Made by a program: the position numbers and the translations under genes. From positions 1-62,112 of the forward strand of contig CAICTM010000517.1 of NCBI GenBank assembly GCA_903772945.1: 62,112 nucleotides of DNA, in the 5' to 3' direction. The DNA is from Seminavis robusta. Taxonomy: Eukaryota; Bacillariophyta; Bacillariophyceae; Naviculales; Naviculaceae. Every line of letters starts with the position of its first letter. Position 1 is the first letter of the stretch. Positions 33,718 through 45,110 of this stretch are shown here, one piece after another. Under the pieces are notes generated by a model. That model was not told the origin of the DNA. It searched no databases and saw only the letters and a program-made list of their open reading frames with translations.

Positions 33718-34910
33718 GTAGGCAGCACTCCTACATGTACGAGTAGCCAGTGTCGGTACCGGTATCGCAGCTGGCTCACTCTTATTTGTAATCTAGAGCT
33801 ACGGTAGAGCGAGCTGAAGCGAGTTCGATCACCAACAAAAGCCTGGCCCCGGCTGGCTTCTACCTACTCTGAACTCCCGAACTCCCGTAAAACTTCTTGA
33901 GTCGTACGCTTACCGATAGACAGCCATCGTAGGTACGGTACCGTACCACGTGCGAGAACGGCATCTACATACAGTACATGAACTGCAGCTGCCCGAGCCC
34001 TGGGCTTCCTGCAACTTTCTTTTCCCACAGCATGAAGGATTATCAGAACTGAAGGCTACCGGTACCACCACGCCCTTGAAATCTCATTGCTCCGATAACC
34101 GCCCGACCAAAGGAAAAGCCCTTCAGCTCAGTGTGTGTGTCCCAACAGCAACCGTACTAGTACACTCTACCGGTAGCTAGAGCACACCTTGCTATATCTA
34201 GCCAGTTATGGTTCTAGAGCTACCAGGTATCATAGATCTAGCACCTGGTACTGTACACTTCTACCTCATCAATAAGATAACTATAATCTTAGTCCACCAC
34301 TAGAGATATCTTTTAAAACCATTTCAGCCACAGCAACACTGAGTTTTTATCTTACAAGCAGTATCTTTCATATCTCATTGCCACTAGCAGCTATTGTCAC
34401 ATACCCCTACTATTAAATGTGCCCTCAGACAGTGAGGAGCCAACTCCAAAGCTAAAGAAGGCAAAGGTGCAAAGCCAAAATCGATGAAACCAAAGATGTT
34501 GTGGTAGAAAGGCCCCATAAACGCAGATGTTGAGTACTTGGATTTAGATGGTGATGTGGAAGATAGTGGGTACCAGTACTAGCTGCATTCAGTCTCCACA
34601 TAGTAGTAGTATTAGCTTAGGTTTTGAGACCTCAGTACTCGTAGCTTATCTTACTGGTTTGGGAAATCTGAGTGTCCAGGTTATCTAAACATTTCTGAAA
34701 AGTTGAGTACTGTAACTCGGGATAAACACACTTATCTTAAGTTTGAGTGAGGAATGTACCGGTACCGTACCGGTGCCGCCGGTCAATCCAAATTCGTTGG
34801 TTCGTGCGGGAACAACGTCGAATGCAACAGATTTAAATAAAATGGTAGTTGAGGTAAATATGACGATTGGGTTAGATTTGCTCTGAAGATAATTTTTTTA
34901 TTGAATTATC
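33718..34910. other. Intergenic region with TACCGGTA-type words, no supported gene
   Basis: This 1.2-kb stretch has repeated CGGTACCGG and GTACCGGTAC variants (33754, 34059, 34758-34780) and CTAG-containing words. A piece around 34425-34570 is Lys/Asp-codon-rich but interrupted, possibly a small gene relic. Nothing else is recognised. Confidence 0.45.
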
Positions 34911-36542
34911 ATGTTTACCGCATCTACCGATATTTATTTCCTAGCGGTGCATCTTCCTCATCCTTGTCCCCAACCTCACACCCGACACGCATTTTCCTCG
35001 TCTGGTGGACATAATATATTCGTCGACGGTACCGGTAGCATGAGATCGGTCCTGGGCGGTGGAATGAATACCTCTTCCAATACTGGTACCTCTTCCTCTG
35101 AAGTGGAGCCTCTCATGTCTGCAAGTCGAGATGGTGGCTCGATGGCATCGGATGTTGTTGGTTATGATCGAGGCTATAATACTGGTAGCGCCAACGAAGA
35201 CTCTTCCAATGCTGCTGTTGCCTCTTCGCTGACCAACCGTACATCGCCGCAACCACGAATCCTTCGACAACGCAACAGTGGCGCTATCAACGGCGATCCA
35301 CCAAGTGATGACTTCGTTCCTGGTAATAATGAAGCAGAATTTAGCAATTCGTCCACCAATGGAATTGTCAGTCGTCGGAAACAAAGCGACTTTGATAATC
35401 AATACAACAACAAGCATCAGATCGCCACCAAAAATCAAGAGTCGCTCTCCGATGTTGGAGGAATAGGTCGATTACGCACCAGAGAAGAGGTTGTGAATCA
35501 CTTTTGGGTCGAATTGCAGATGCTTTGGCGTGACGCGGGTCCGATTGGCTTTGGTATTTTGATGCAATGGATTCATTCCGTCTGCACCAACATTGCCTAC
35601 TACTACCACACGGAACTGAGCGCTGCACAAAGAATTCCTTTGAAGGACGTTGCCTACGAAGTGCTGCCCGTTCTGAGAGGTGCTTGGTGGATGGTATCTG
35701 AGTACCTTGTGTACTCTATGGTGACAATTACCATTGCTTTCATTGTTTCCTGCCTTTTCGTTCGGTGGAAAGCTCCTCACCGGAGACCCCTCTACAGTGT
35801 CCCCATCACCAAGAGACTCTTTGTCACTCTGACTGTTCTCCAGGTGCTGCGATGCATCTCATTCCTGGTCACTACACTCCCTGGTGCAAGCCGACAATGT
35901 CTTTACAGCATCCCTGAATCCATGTCCAGGGACGAAATGATCTATGGCGTCGCGCCCGACAGGGGAAACCCATCCGGATGGTCACCACCAGAATCCTTGT
36001 ATGATATACTTTGGAGAGTCGATGCAACCAACGGTTGTGGGGATTTGATGTTTTCAAGTCATACAATTTTTACCATGCTTTTCGTATGCATCATTTGGCA
36101 TTATTTCAATTGGGGTTTTCTCAAATGGGCCTTTATAACCACTCAGGTAGGTTTTATCGGGGGCACTTTGGATTGATAATGCTTGTTTGTTTCGTTTGTT
36201 TGCCTGACAACCCTGTACAATTCATTGTTTGCTTTCCAGATCGTCATCATTCCTCTCATCTTGGCTGCTCACAAGCACTACTCTGTGGATGTATTCACAG
36301 CGCTATATGTCACACCTCTTGTGTACGAACTGCTCAGAATGAAAATGCCAGACATGGATGTCCACTCCTCTGATATGAAATCGCACTATGGAATCACTTT
36401 TGAAAGGGTTGGAAATGGGTTCCTCTTGCGGGCGCGCGGTCTAGAATATTTTGTGGAACCTTTCGATGTTCCGGTGGATCTCCGACGAATGGCACCAATA
36501 GAGTTAGAACAATCTGCTGAGCTGGATACCGTCATTGTTTAG
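34911..36542 (+). CDS. Sphingomyelin-synthase-like (PAP2_C) membrane enzyme
   Basis: There are two exons, 34911-36146 and 36240-36542 (93-nt GT-AG phase-0 intron), 512 aa. A later ATG at 35041 is an alternative start. The first 190 residues are Ser/Asn-rich and probably cytosolic. Several TM helices follow (VYSMVTITIAFIVSCLFV; RLFVTLTVLQVLRCISFLVT). Two family motifs are intact: NGCGDLMFSSHTIFT with His at about 384, and HYSVDVFTALYVTPLVYELL with His425 and Asp429. These form the H-H-D triad of sphingomyelin synthases and related inositol- or ethanolamine-phosphoceramide synthases, which transfer a phospho-head group to ceramide in the Golgi or plasma membrane. Which head group is used cannot be told from these motifs. 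The two motif halves are split by the intron. Confidence 0.82.
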
Positions 36543-37164
36543 ACTGGTCCAAGAAAGGTAACAGATATCCCGGAGGCTTACAGGAGAAGGAAGGAACGAA
36601 AGAGGAAAACCGGCGAAAGCGACTCGTTCTTCTTGGCTGGAAACAACAACCCACAAAAGGAAGTCGTCCCGTCCATGCGCGATCATTGATTCGAAAGCTT
36701 TCGCATGGATTTCATGGGGGTATGACTTGAAGGTGTACCACTACGCGCCCAACCGCGTGATTTTTCTTGACTCAAATCATGTAAACGAGTTTCTTTGCCT
36801 CCAATGGAAACAAGTTTCGATGCTGATTTGGCCAAGACACAACCTTTTTGTCCTGAACAGCCGAACTACGTGTAGATTGACTTGACTTTGCCGCACTCAT
36901 TCTAATGATGGGTCTGGTTTCCGACTCGACTCTGTATAGTTCCAACTGAGCATATGCTAAACACTGTTTTAACTATGTATTTTTGAAATTCTAGATGGCA
37001 TGACCTGTTGAACTCTAAGGGCAACGTACCCAAAATGATTACTCTCTGTGATTGGTTTGTAATGCCTCAACCGGACAGTCTTGAGAGAGTCTCAAGCAAT
37101 CGTGTCGCGTCAGTATAACCAGTATAACCCTACGTGTCACAAAACACAGCTTGTTGACGTTGAA
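36543..37164. other. Convergent 3' intergenic region, no supported gene
   Basis: This lies between the stops of the sphingolipid enzyme and the PILS gene. No gene or repeat is recognised. A 60-codon minus frame at 36504-36686 is not supported. Confidence 0.5.
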
Positions 37165-39064
37165 TTACTCCCAGGAACTGGCAATACCGACTACCAAGGA
37201 CATGGTCAGACTGAGCATCAGAGGAGCACATGCATACTGCAACGCAATGACCTGAGCAATGCCTTCTTTGGTGTTGCTACCAGACAGCTCAACCATGACC
37301 ATCACGTTGTTTGCTGTCGGTGTGATGAAAACTATCATCAGTACCAAGTAGAAGGAACCATCAATGTCTGCACACGAGCAACAATGTCATGAGATCTTGA
37401 AATGAACGAACGAAACTAGACAACCGTGGTTTCCGCGACGAGGAAAACCGACTTACCTGAGGGGATATCCAAGACGTACGCCTCCAGGAAGAGAGCCAGC
37501 AATATTCCGATGATTGGCATTACCAGCATCTTTCCAATGACAATACTGATCATGGCCTTTTGCGACAACAGATTGGACTTTTTGGAATCAGCTCCCTTGC
37601 CGTCTGAAGCTTTCTGAGTCATGTAACTGGCGGACAAGTTACAGCCGAGGATGATCATGTTAATTGGCACAGCAGCTTGGCCAACCGCGTAGAGGCCATC
37701 AAAGAACCACTCCAATGGCGCGCTTGATGATCGATCCACCAAATCCACAAAAACCCCACGTAATGGCGTTGCAGCAACAAAAATTCCAGCAAGAGCCCCC
37801 ACGACAGGAGGCTGCAAACAACGTGACAAGACTTTGTTGCAAGTCTCACAAAATGTTTCTGTTTCATATTCAGTTGCAATGGATCTCATAGAATCACGAG
37901 CTTTGACTCTCTGAGAATCTCTGATATGATCAGCTGGAGTATTAGCCAGCATGACGGTTTCATAAGGATGCTGTTCCCCGTTGGACAATAACCCCGTAGT
38001 TTCACTAGGTTCCTGTTGGATTGGGATATGCGGAGCTCCGTCAGGCATGGAAACTTCCGTTTCATCCATGATGGGTGAGAGTGGAGTTGTCGATGGATAC
38101 GCGCCTTCATCAAACTCCACTGCTTGGCCATAATCATCGTCATCATCACAATTCTGGTGCACCTTGGGAAGGAGACCATTGAGAGATTCTGAGGACACGT
38201 TTCCAGCAAAATGGTGGACCAAGTCAGCATCTGAAATGTACAAACTAGCATCCGTCTCCCCAATGGCTTTCCTGGAGAGCATGTAGAATGTTTCTTTTTG
38301 TCGATTGTTGAGTACATTGCGGTTGATGGTGTGTGTTAGATGACCGTGCGTCAATCCCTCCTCTGCCTGGGTGCTTCGAATCAGAGTTTCAGTCGGTGCA
38401 GATTTCTCTGGAGCTTCCTCTTCGGGCGCTAGAAGCCAACCTCCCACCCCCCATTGCAGTACTGGGTACAATAATAGGTACACAGACAAGAAAAGAGTTG
38501 GGTCAATTTTTCCTAGGTCAGACGTTTCAGGAAAATTGGCGTGGACAACACTGGGAGATAGAAGAAAACAAGACAAGAACAATGAGTTGCATAAATACAG
38601 AAAGAGTGTAGTCGTCACCGTCCATGAAAGTAGCGCCATCAAACTCACGTTAAAAGGGTAATTGGAAGACCGGTGGAATTGCCAAAGCCACAAGCTGCGT
38701 AGACACTGCGTCGCTGGCTCTTTGGAGTCCCCGATACGATTGCAGCGGCATATCCAACAAGGAGCCCAATGCTTACAACCACTGCTGGCCAAAATAGCAG
38801 GATCCAGACATCCTTAAGGCTCTTGGTAACATCGGGACACGGCTCTGAACTCCAATCTTGATTGCAATAGCAAATCTTTGTAAACAGAAAAAGGGGAAAC
38901 GTTACTTGCTGGGATATCCTTGCCAACGTTCTTTTTCCCTCCGAGGAAACACACTCTCTCCTGTGCAAATAAACACCCACAGCAGCCAGAGTCACGGCAG
39001 TCCCAACACTGCGAATAGACGCAGAAAAGGTAGAGTAAAATGACTGGAGATTCGCAGGAGCCAT
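37165..39064 (-). CDS. Auxin-efflux-carrier family protein, PIN-LIKES (PILS) type
   Basis: There are three exons: 39064-38649, 38550-37457 and 37367-37165. All introns are GT-AG with consistent phases, giving 570 aa. The N-terminal half has five TM-like segments (RSVGTAVTLAAVGVYLHRR; WILLFWPAVVVSIGLLVGYAA) and the family signature ACGFGNSTGLPITLL followed by TVVHANFPE. A long acidic cytosolic loop separates the two helical bundles (CDDDDDYGQAVEFDEG; ETTGLLSNGEQ). The C-terminal bundle reads LQPPVVGALAGIFVAATPLRG, GQAAVPINMIILGCNLSASY, MLVMPIIGILLALFLEA and FITPTANNVMVMVELSG, ending in QYACAPLMLSLTMSLV. PILS proteins sit in the ER membrane in plants and affect intracellular auxin. In algae the substrate is unproven. 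Upstream lies a MITE. Confidence 0.86.
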
Positions 39065-39897
39065 TATTATTTGTGCCTCTTCTACTTCCTACTAGATAGA
39101 ATTTGTGTGGGTTGTCGAAAGAAAATGGATCTAGTTTGCCCAACAATGCAACCGCTTTTGGTGCTCCTTTATGCCGCATTCAACTACAGCAGCAGTGGGT
39201 TGATCTGAACAAAATTGCAAGTGATTGTATCCTAAAATTTGGTTTGTTTCTCGTTTCGTTGGCGAAATGAAAAAGCATCGGCAGCGGCATGATGAATCTC
39301 AATCGAATCCAGAACATTCTTGCCACCGGTACGACTGCAGCGTACTGTACGACTGGACCCGTTTCTTCAGCCTACGGTACGGCCGGTACACCGATCCCTA
39401 GCTAGAATATTTTAGAAGTGTTCCTCGTTTCCTAGTCTAATAGCTCATGTTTGGACTATATTATCTCATGTTTATCCATATGCTTCGTAAAGAATTACAC
39501 AAATAATCTCCTAAAATATCTGGTATTTACTCTGTTAATGACGCCAAGGATGGAGCAGCTACACCAATCAAAAAAGGCCAATGGCTCAAGGAGTGCGCAC
39601 TCCCAACTCCCCAACAGCACACGGAAGATAGTCTAATGGTTATGTATGCGTGGCTCTGCGTGCTGTCCCAAGTCCCTACTGTACTAGTAGCTAGCTAGTA
39701 GTAGTGGCGAGAAGCTACGGACCCAAGCATCACCACAGATCTTGGGGCACCATGATCCTCCCCAACCTACTAGACCCTAGTAGCTAGCTCTAGTACCCGG
39801 AATCTTGGCATCTACCCATAACACCAGAAGCAGAAGCAGCAAGGGCAGAAGCTTAATAAAAGGCAACAAGCAAGAGCTGTCTCTTGAAGCAGCCTTC
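39065..39897. other. Upstream region of the PILS gene, CTAG-rich, no supported gene
   Basis: Words such as GTAGCTAGCTAGTAGTAG (about 39685-39703) and CCTAGTAGCTAGCTCTAG (about 39775-39793), together with CGGTACGGCCGGTAC near 39375, mark this as the same kind of intergenic DNA as elsewhere. No gene is seen. Confidence 0.5.
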
Positions 39898-39900
39898 TAA

Positions 39901-40524
39901 GGGCATTCTCTAGTAGATTCGTTCGTCCTAAGTTTCGTTCTAAGTCTATTTTGGAACGAATTTTTAGGACAAAAGCAATCTTTAACTCAAAATCGTCCTA
40001 TTTTTAGGACGATTTTTAGGACGAACTGAAAATTTGCGTTCTATTTTTCGAAAATACGACGAAAAAAGAAACTCGTTCTAAAGAATCGTCCTAAGAAATC
40101 CTTTAAATCCTTGAGTTCCTTTGATGACATCACCATCAATCGAGTTAACAAGATTGAGTTAACAAGACTCGCACAGCCACGGTCACCTACCGGTACCACC
40201 GGTACGGAGGAGTAGCTAGCTTTCGCTAGCTACCTGCTAGAGTAACACCACACCAGGACCACTGAGGTGCTTTGTGGGAAGCTTCTAGCCACACTATCAG
40301 GACCCCTTTAATAGGCTGATAGAGGAGAGGTGCAAACCTCACTAGCTAGCTAGCTAGTTTAGTTAGGACGAACTTTTAGGACCAATACAGTAGAGAATGA
40401 ACTCGACTCGTCGTAAAACTCGTTTTAGCTAAGTCCAGTTTTTGAACAAATTTTTTTGAGATTGCCAATTCGTCCCAAGAATAGGACAAGAAAATAGGAC
40501 GAGAAAATAGGACGAGAATGAGTA
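39901..40524. mobile_element. PIF/Harbinger-like MITE with TAA target duplication
   Basis: A 624-bp non-coding element begins GGGCATTCTCTAGTAG (39901) and ends in the inverted match ...TAGAGAATGCCC (40524). The first 12 bp of the terminal inverted repeats are perfect and similarity continues imperfectly (TCGTCCTA words on both sides). The element is flanked by TAA at 39898-39900 and TAA at 40525-40527. A 3-bp TWA duplication with ends starting GGG is the signature of PIF/Harbinger transposons (family knowledge). The interior carries many TAGGACGA/TCGTCCTA words in both orientations in its outer thirds and an unrelated middle (about 40120-40330). No transposase frame is present, so it is non-autonomous. 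Confidence 0.75.
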
Positions 40525-40905
40525 GAGAATGCCCTAAGAGCCCTAGCTAGTAGGCAAATATCAGTTTCTGAATCATTTTTGTACAAAGGCACACTCTACA
40601 TACATTTAAACATGTAGTCGGGCTAAACGTGGACTTCCGATTATCAATCGCTTTTCATTCTCACTTTTGATACTTGGAAGGAAGGTACCAGGTAGTCTAC
40701 ACGAACCGTATGGGCTTGTACGGTCTGTGTAATTACAGCATTGGCTGGCTTATAATGTACTCGTGACGCCTTTCGTGACTCAACTTCGAAATTTATTTTG
40801 GCGGGGCCCGTGCTGAAGAACTAGCCGTTCCCCCTCTTTCAGGCGCTGGGGTGTCATTTTCGAAGACTGCTTTTCGTGTCTATTTTTCAAGAAAGAGGAC
40901 TGACC
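40525..40905. promoter_or_regulatory. Upstream region of the CRAL-TRIO gene
   Basis: This is 381 bp between the MITE and the start codon. The gene's start context GGACTGACCATGGCG is Kozak-like. No distinct promoter element is identified. Confidence 0.4.
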
Positions 40906-41958
40906 ATGGCGACAGCATCGGGCGAAACAATCTCAGAGGAAGAGGCACAGAAAGCCATCCAGCAGGAAGTGGATGACGAATTTGAAGACGCGGTCGAAGA
41001 AGAGAACGAAGATGGCGTGGAAGGCCAGTTCAGTGTTTCCAAAGAGGAATTAGCCATCATTCGTGCCGAATTAGCGTGTGAATTTCCAGAGGACTACGCT
41101 TACCTCAGTGATGCCTATGTTCTCTCTGTGGCCTCCAAGCCGTACTCCAAGGACCCCACTGTCCGTCGTCCCTTGGAATATTCCATGGAAAAATTGACGC
41201 ATGTCATGGAATGGCGAGTTGAAGCAAGTGCTCCCGACATGGAGGACTTGGTCGGTTTGGCCAATGGCCCTGAAACGGCTCCTGAAGCCGTGGAAAACCC
41301 GGAAGCGCTGACAAAGGCAAAGGCGTTGGTCACGGCGTTGAATTCGGGATCCCTCTATTGGCATGGTTTTACCAAGGACGGGCGACCCGTCCTCTGGGTT
41401 CGGACTAACCGAAAGCCTTGGTACCCTGACGTCGATGCTGAGGTCGATGCCTTGATCCTTCTGGCCGACGCTGGCATTCGCTGCATGCCCAGCACTGTCA
41501 CAGACTTTGTTTGCGTTTCAGATTCTTCCTATCCTCCGCCACCGAATCCTACGTTCATGATCAAGATGCTGAAAGCTCTTGTGCGTGGCTATCCTGACCG
41601 CTTGAATTTGCTCATGAGCGCCCCTGTGTCCAGCATTGTACAATTCGTGATGAACCTGCTCCTGCCTTTGATGCCTGGCCGCTTGGCATCCAAGGTCTGC
41701 TTGATGGATGTAGAGCAAATGAAAGCCAAGCTTGCGGGCCTGCTGTTGAATGGGGAAGAAGATGTTCCAACCTTTTTTGGGGGGCCCTGTAATCACGACA
41801 AATTCTTCCCCGAGGAGTCGAAATGTCCAAACCGAGGGCAGGGAACATTGAAATTCGACTATTTTGGAATGCTTGACCGTCTCAATAAGCAAAAGGAAGA
41901 TTTTGAGAAGAATCTTGCAGCCGCTGAGAATGGCGAAGGAGTGGAAGTCGGTCCCTAG
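40906..41958 (+). CDS. CRAL-TRIO (SEC14-like) lipid-binding domain protein
   Basis: This is an intronless 350-aa protein. The ATG at 40906 sits in a strong context (GACCATGGCG). An acidic N-terminus (EEENEDGVEG) is followed by a helical CRAL-TRIO-N-like segment: FPEDYAYLSDAYVLSVA, RPLEYSMEKLTHVMEWR. The lipid-binding lobe shows LNSGSLYWHGFTKDGRPVLWVRT, FVCVSDSSYPPPP, MLKALVRGYPDRLNLLMSAP, VMNLLLPLMPGRLASKV and VPTFFGGPCNHD, which follow the order of SEC14 domains (the 'YP.R...' and 'FGG' landmarks). Such proteins move phosphoinositides, tocopherols or similar lipids. The ligand is not predictable here. There is no TM segment or signal peptide, so it is probably cytosolic. The C-terminus is charged. 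Confidence 0.82.
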   Translation: MATASGETISEEEAQKAIQQEVDDEFEDAVEEENEDGVEGQFSVSKEELAIIRAELACEFPEDYAYLSDAYVLSVASKPYSKDPTVRRPLEYSMEKLTHVMEWRVEASAPDMEDLVGLANGPETAPEAVENPEALTKAKALVTALNSGSLYWHGFTKDGRPVLWVRTNRKPWYPDVDAEVDALILLADAGIRCMPSTVTDFVCVSDSSYPPPPNPTFMIKMLKALVRGYPDRLNLLMSAPVSSIVQFVMNLLLPLMPGRLASKVCLMDVEQMKAKLAGLLLNGEEDVPTFFGGPCNHDKFFPEESKCPNRGQGTLKFDYFGMLDRLNKQKEDFEKNLAAAENGEGVEVGP

Positions 41959-43050
41959 ATATGAGATTCCAGTTGCGTCATGCTTCCGGTTCCTTAGCAA
42001 ATTTACACTTGGTATCTTCGTTGCTGCTATTGATGTTTTCGAGGAGGCACTCTTGGTGTCCTTACTATAGTTTGAGGCTACCGGTATTCGCAAGCGATGG
42101 ATTCGCGCAATATCTGGTTGCCGTCGAGTCGAGTCGAAAACTAACGAGAAGCACGTAAAATGCCCGCTTAAAATTGAAATATGTTTATAAAATCTACTGT
42201 AGAAGTTCCTCTTTGACAAACAGCCAGCACAGCATTTCATGAGTGTAGTACCGGTACATGTACATGTAGCAACGTGTTGCCCCAAGAAACAGACCGAACA
42301 AAATGTGTTTGCACTGGTCTGCTTGATGCGTCCATTGTTGATGCTGCTTGTAACCCATCACACTGTTCTAGTTTGATTTCTTCAACCTACCGTAGAAGAG
42401 CTATAAATTGTCTCGATGCTGGCGGTAGACAACCTCTGTCTGGTCGGGCGACCCAGGATCTTTCCCCTGGCTACCCGGATTGCGGGGCTATCCATATTGG
42501 AAAAACCTATCTTACAGTTAGTTGCAATACATGTAAACCCAAGCAACAGGAAAGAGTGGAGCTCAATGTCAGCTGCAAGAACGGACTCAGAACTCACTCC
42601 TTCGACCAGACAGCAATGAGATGCGACAATGCCGGATCTTTCTGTTTCAGAGAGATCTCAAATTGCCCCATTTCCACTGTCGCAAGCAGGCGAGAGACAG
42701 CCAGCAAAGCAAGGCCAGGCCACTTGTTTCCTGCGAAAGACCGGGAAAGCAAATCTTCGCACTTCAGTAGCGCCTTCTCTCAATGCCAATCTTGTGTTCT
42801 CCTGACTACTAGCTTCGACGTCTGGAGGCGCACAGTTCGCCTCAAGAGGCTCAGATGTATCGTTACTATCAAAGCACCATCTGACTCCTCACTGGGCCTC
42901 TAAATCAGGTAAAGTACAAACGCGTCTTACTACTAGATTTGCTTTCAGTACAATTGTGTTGTCGCCACAAATCGCCGAGTTAGTTTATTATTATAACCTA
43001 TCAGCACAATATGTAGTGCATGAGTCTAGTCTACTGCCCGAATTGGTTTC
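41959..43050. other. Intergenic region, no supported gene
   Basis: A 209-codon plus frame at 42274-42903 has no ATG near its start, no recognisable domain and biased composition. TACCGGTA words occur at about 42080 and 42248-42258 (CCGGTACATGTACATGTAG). Confidence 0.45.
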
Positions 43051-43623
43051 TTAGTTGTAAATGAAAGGAAGTCCACGGATGAGCTCACCAACCTCGTCGT
43101 ACTTGTCGTGACGGAGCAATTCCAAGATAGCAATCATTGCCAAACGTCCGTGTGAGATTTCTTGGGATTGACGGGCAGCAAGGACATCTGGGGTGAAGTC
43201 GGGCTTTCCAATTTCGAAGTCTCCAAGAGTTCCAGCGAACTCTACAGATCCGATGGCGGCAACAATCTGGGCCCAGCCAAGAGCGGGAACGGCGTCAAGG
43301 GCGGCAAGACCATTTGGCACATCCTCGAATTTGAGTCCGTAGGCGACCTCACCAGGGAAACGGTAAGTTTCTGGAGCAATGTATCCCAAAACAGCCATCA
43401 TAGCAACACGGCCATGTTTCAGTTCGGCAGCGCGGTAGAGGTCGAATCGCTCAGGGGAGATTCCAGAGGAAAGCTTCAAAGGATCGAAGAATCCAGTTGG
43501 TGGTTGGGCACCGACCTCACCACTGTAGTCAGACATCTGCAGAGCAGTGGTGGAGACCTTTTGGCTAGCGGGGGCGAAGGCGGCGGCAGCGCCGACAAGG
43601 AGAGAAAGGAGAGTGAACTTCAT
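43051..43623 (-). CDS. Fucoxanthin-chlorophyll a/c light-harvesting protein
   Basis: This is an intronless 190-aa protein, with ATG at 43623 and TAA at 43051-43053. The bipartite plastid presequence MKFTLLSLLVGAAAAFAP contains the diatom AFAP cleavage motif with Phe at +1. Mature features: TGFFDPLKLSSG before helix 1; helix 1 ELKHGRVAMMAVLGYI with the E-x-x-H-x-R chlorophyll and salt-bridge motif; a central helix (ALGWAQIVAAIGSVEFAG); and helix 3 QEISHGRLAMIAILELL with the second E-x-x-H-x-R. This is the standard three-helix LHC fold of the thylakoid antenna. The length is typical of FCPs. Which subfamily (Lhcf, Lhcx, other) is not decided here. It is the best evidence that the window is from a diatom or close relative. 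Confidence 0.93.
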   Translation of the reverse strand: MKFTLLSLLVGAAAAFAPASQKVSTTALQMSDYSGEVGAQPPTGFFDPLKLSSGISPERFDLYRAAELKHGRVAMMAVLGYIAPETYRFPGEVAYGLKFEDVPNGLAALDAVPALGWAQIVAAIGSVEFAGTLGDFEIGKPDFTPDVLAARQSQEISHGRLAMIAILELLRHDKYDEVGELIRGLPFIYN

Positions 43624-44823
43624 CTTGATTTTGTCACAGCAAACTACTACTTGAGCGAAAATGTGTGAAGGAGAGGGGATGATTTGCGGATCCCAAAGCC
43701 ACGTTCGTAGCATTGATGCTGGAGTTTGAAGCAGCGTAGCTACGGTCAGAGGCCAATAGCATCACAACGAGGTCAACAAACCCTCCTCAACTTCAATTTG
43801 AAAGATACGCAAATCGAAATGGGTCTTGTGGTGATCGGGACTAAAATGTCTGTCTGACGTCAGTAGAACGACCAGGCGTTTCATTTTCTAGCATGCTCGT
43901 GGGAATTGCTTGATGCCAATCGGCTGTTCTAAACTCCGCTGTGGCACACAGTTGCGCGAATTCACGTCGGGGAGTTGCGAGTCTCAGGCTCAGGAGCCGA
44001 GGATTGTGCAGAGAGACCGAGCAGCCGAGGGAGAGGAGAGCGAAACAAATTCGAATCGAATCAGCTTCTGACTATGTTGCCATGTTCCAAATATTGCCCT
44101 TTGTAGAGCAAGGTTGCCGGCATCGGCGAGCCTGGTGGGTAAAGCTGGCTGTCGTCAGGTGTAGAGAAACTTGATCATGACTGTGCTGCTCCCAGGTCCC
44201 AAGCAGCCGTTGTTTGGACAAGCTGGGAGGGACCGGTAAAAGGACCATTACTGAATCTCGCCAGGCTACAACCACCGACTGGGATTTATCGTATCGCATA
44301 ACGTACGGAACCGGTAGCCCGAAGCAATGACCAAACTCTCTACATGTACAGTGCAGACTTGTTACCGGTCAGGAAAAGTCAGGTGATTTTGCTGTACGGT
44401 TGACCGTCTCCGCTTTGGGCATAATTCGGCACCATCCGTTCTGTTGGTATTGAACCGTAATGATCAGCCTCCTTTCGATGACTATGTATACCGTTCCGGT
44501 ACTGGCACCACAGCTTGATATGATCGTCAGAGGTTTTAATACCGGTACGTACAACCCCAAGTCGTTCCACAACCAGCTCTGGTACTATACAACTACGGTG
44601 CCTTAACGAAAACAAGTCTCTTGGCTTGTAGCGATACTGTAATTTCAGGCACTGTAGCGATACTGTAATAGGCCCTGTACCGGTAGCGAGTGTGGTTGGT
44701 TGTGGTGGTGGTGGGAGCTGTGGTGGGTACTACAAGGTACGTACCGCTACCGGCACGATCATACCAACCGGGAAAGTCCAGCAAAAGCTAAGTTTTTGGG
44801 ATACTCTTTTATTAAACAGCTGG
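43624..44823. other. Upstream region of the FCP gene and spacer with TACCGGTA words
   Basis: No supported gene. The FCP promoter should lie in 43624-43900. From 44230 to 44760 there are several TACCGGTA or near copies (44307-44316, 44362-44369, 44490-44500, 44541-44548, 44681-44687, 44750-44756) and two copies of GTAGCGATACTGTAAT at about 44625-44670. Confidence 0.45.
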
Positions 44824-45110
44824 ATTGTTGAATAAACCCAACAAGTGTTGAAAAAGTGTTGATTAAAGTGTTGATGTACTGTTGATTTAATGTTGACTCT
44901 GTTTCAACAACTGTTGGATTTACTGTTGCATTTTTGTACATTATTTTCAACACTTTTACTGTAACTATCTACTATTGGATTCAACATCTGTTGAATTCAG
45001 TGTTAAACAGTATTCAACAGTTTTGAAAAAGTGTTGAAAAAGCGTTTAAAAAAGCGTTGAACAACTGTTTAACAAAAGTCAACACTGTTGAACTTAAATT
45101 CAACACTTTT
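44824..45110. repeat. GTTGA/TCAAC-rich block
   Basis: About ten GTTGA and six TCAAC pentamers occur in 290 bp, often as AGTGTTGAAAAAG, CTGTTGAA or TTCAACACTTTTAC. The left part is mostly in one orientation and the right part mixes both, so the block has weak inverted symmetry. It could be a degraded MITE or a minisatellite. No coding potential. Confidence 0.65.

Noticed and set aside
41518..42285. 255-codon minus frame overlapping the CRAL-TRIO gene
   Set aside because: Antisense shadow of a well-supported coding exon.
42274..42903. 209-codon plus frame between the CRAL-TRIO and FCP genes
   Set aside because: No ATG near the start, no domain, Ser/Cys/Arg-biased composition and no splice structure supporting it.
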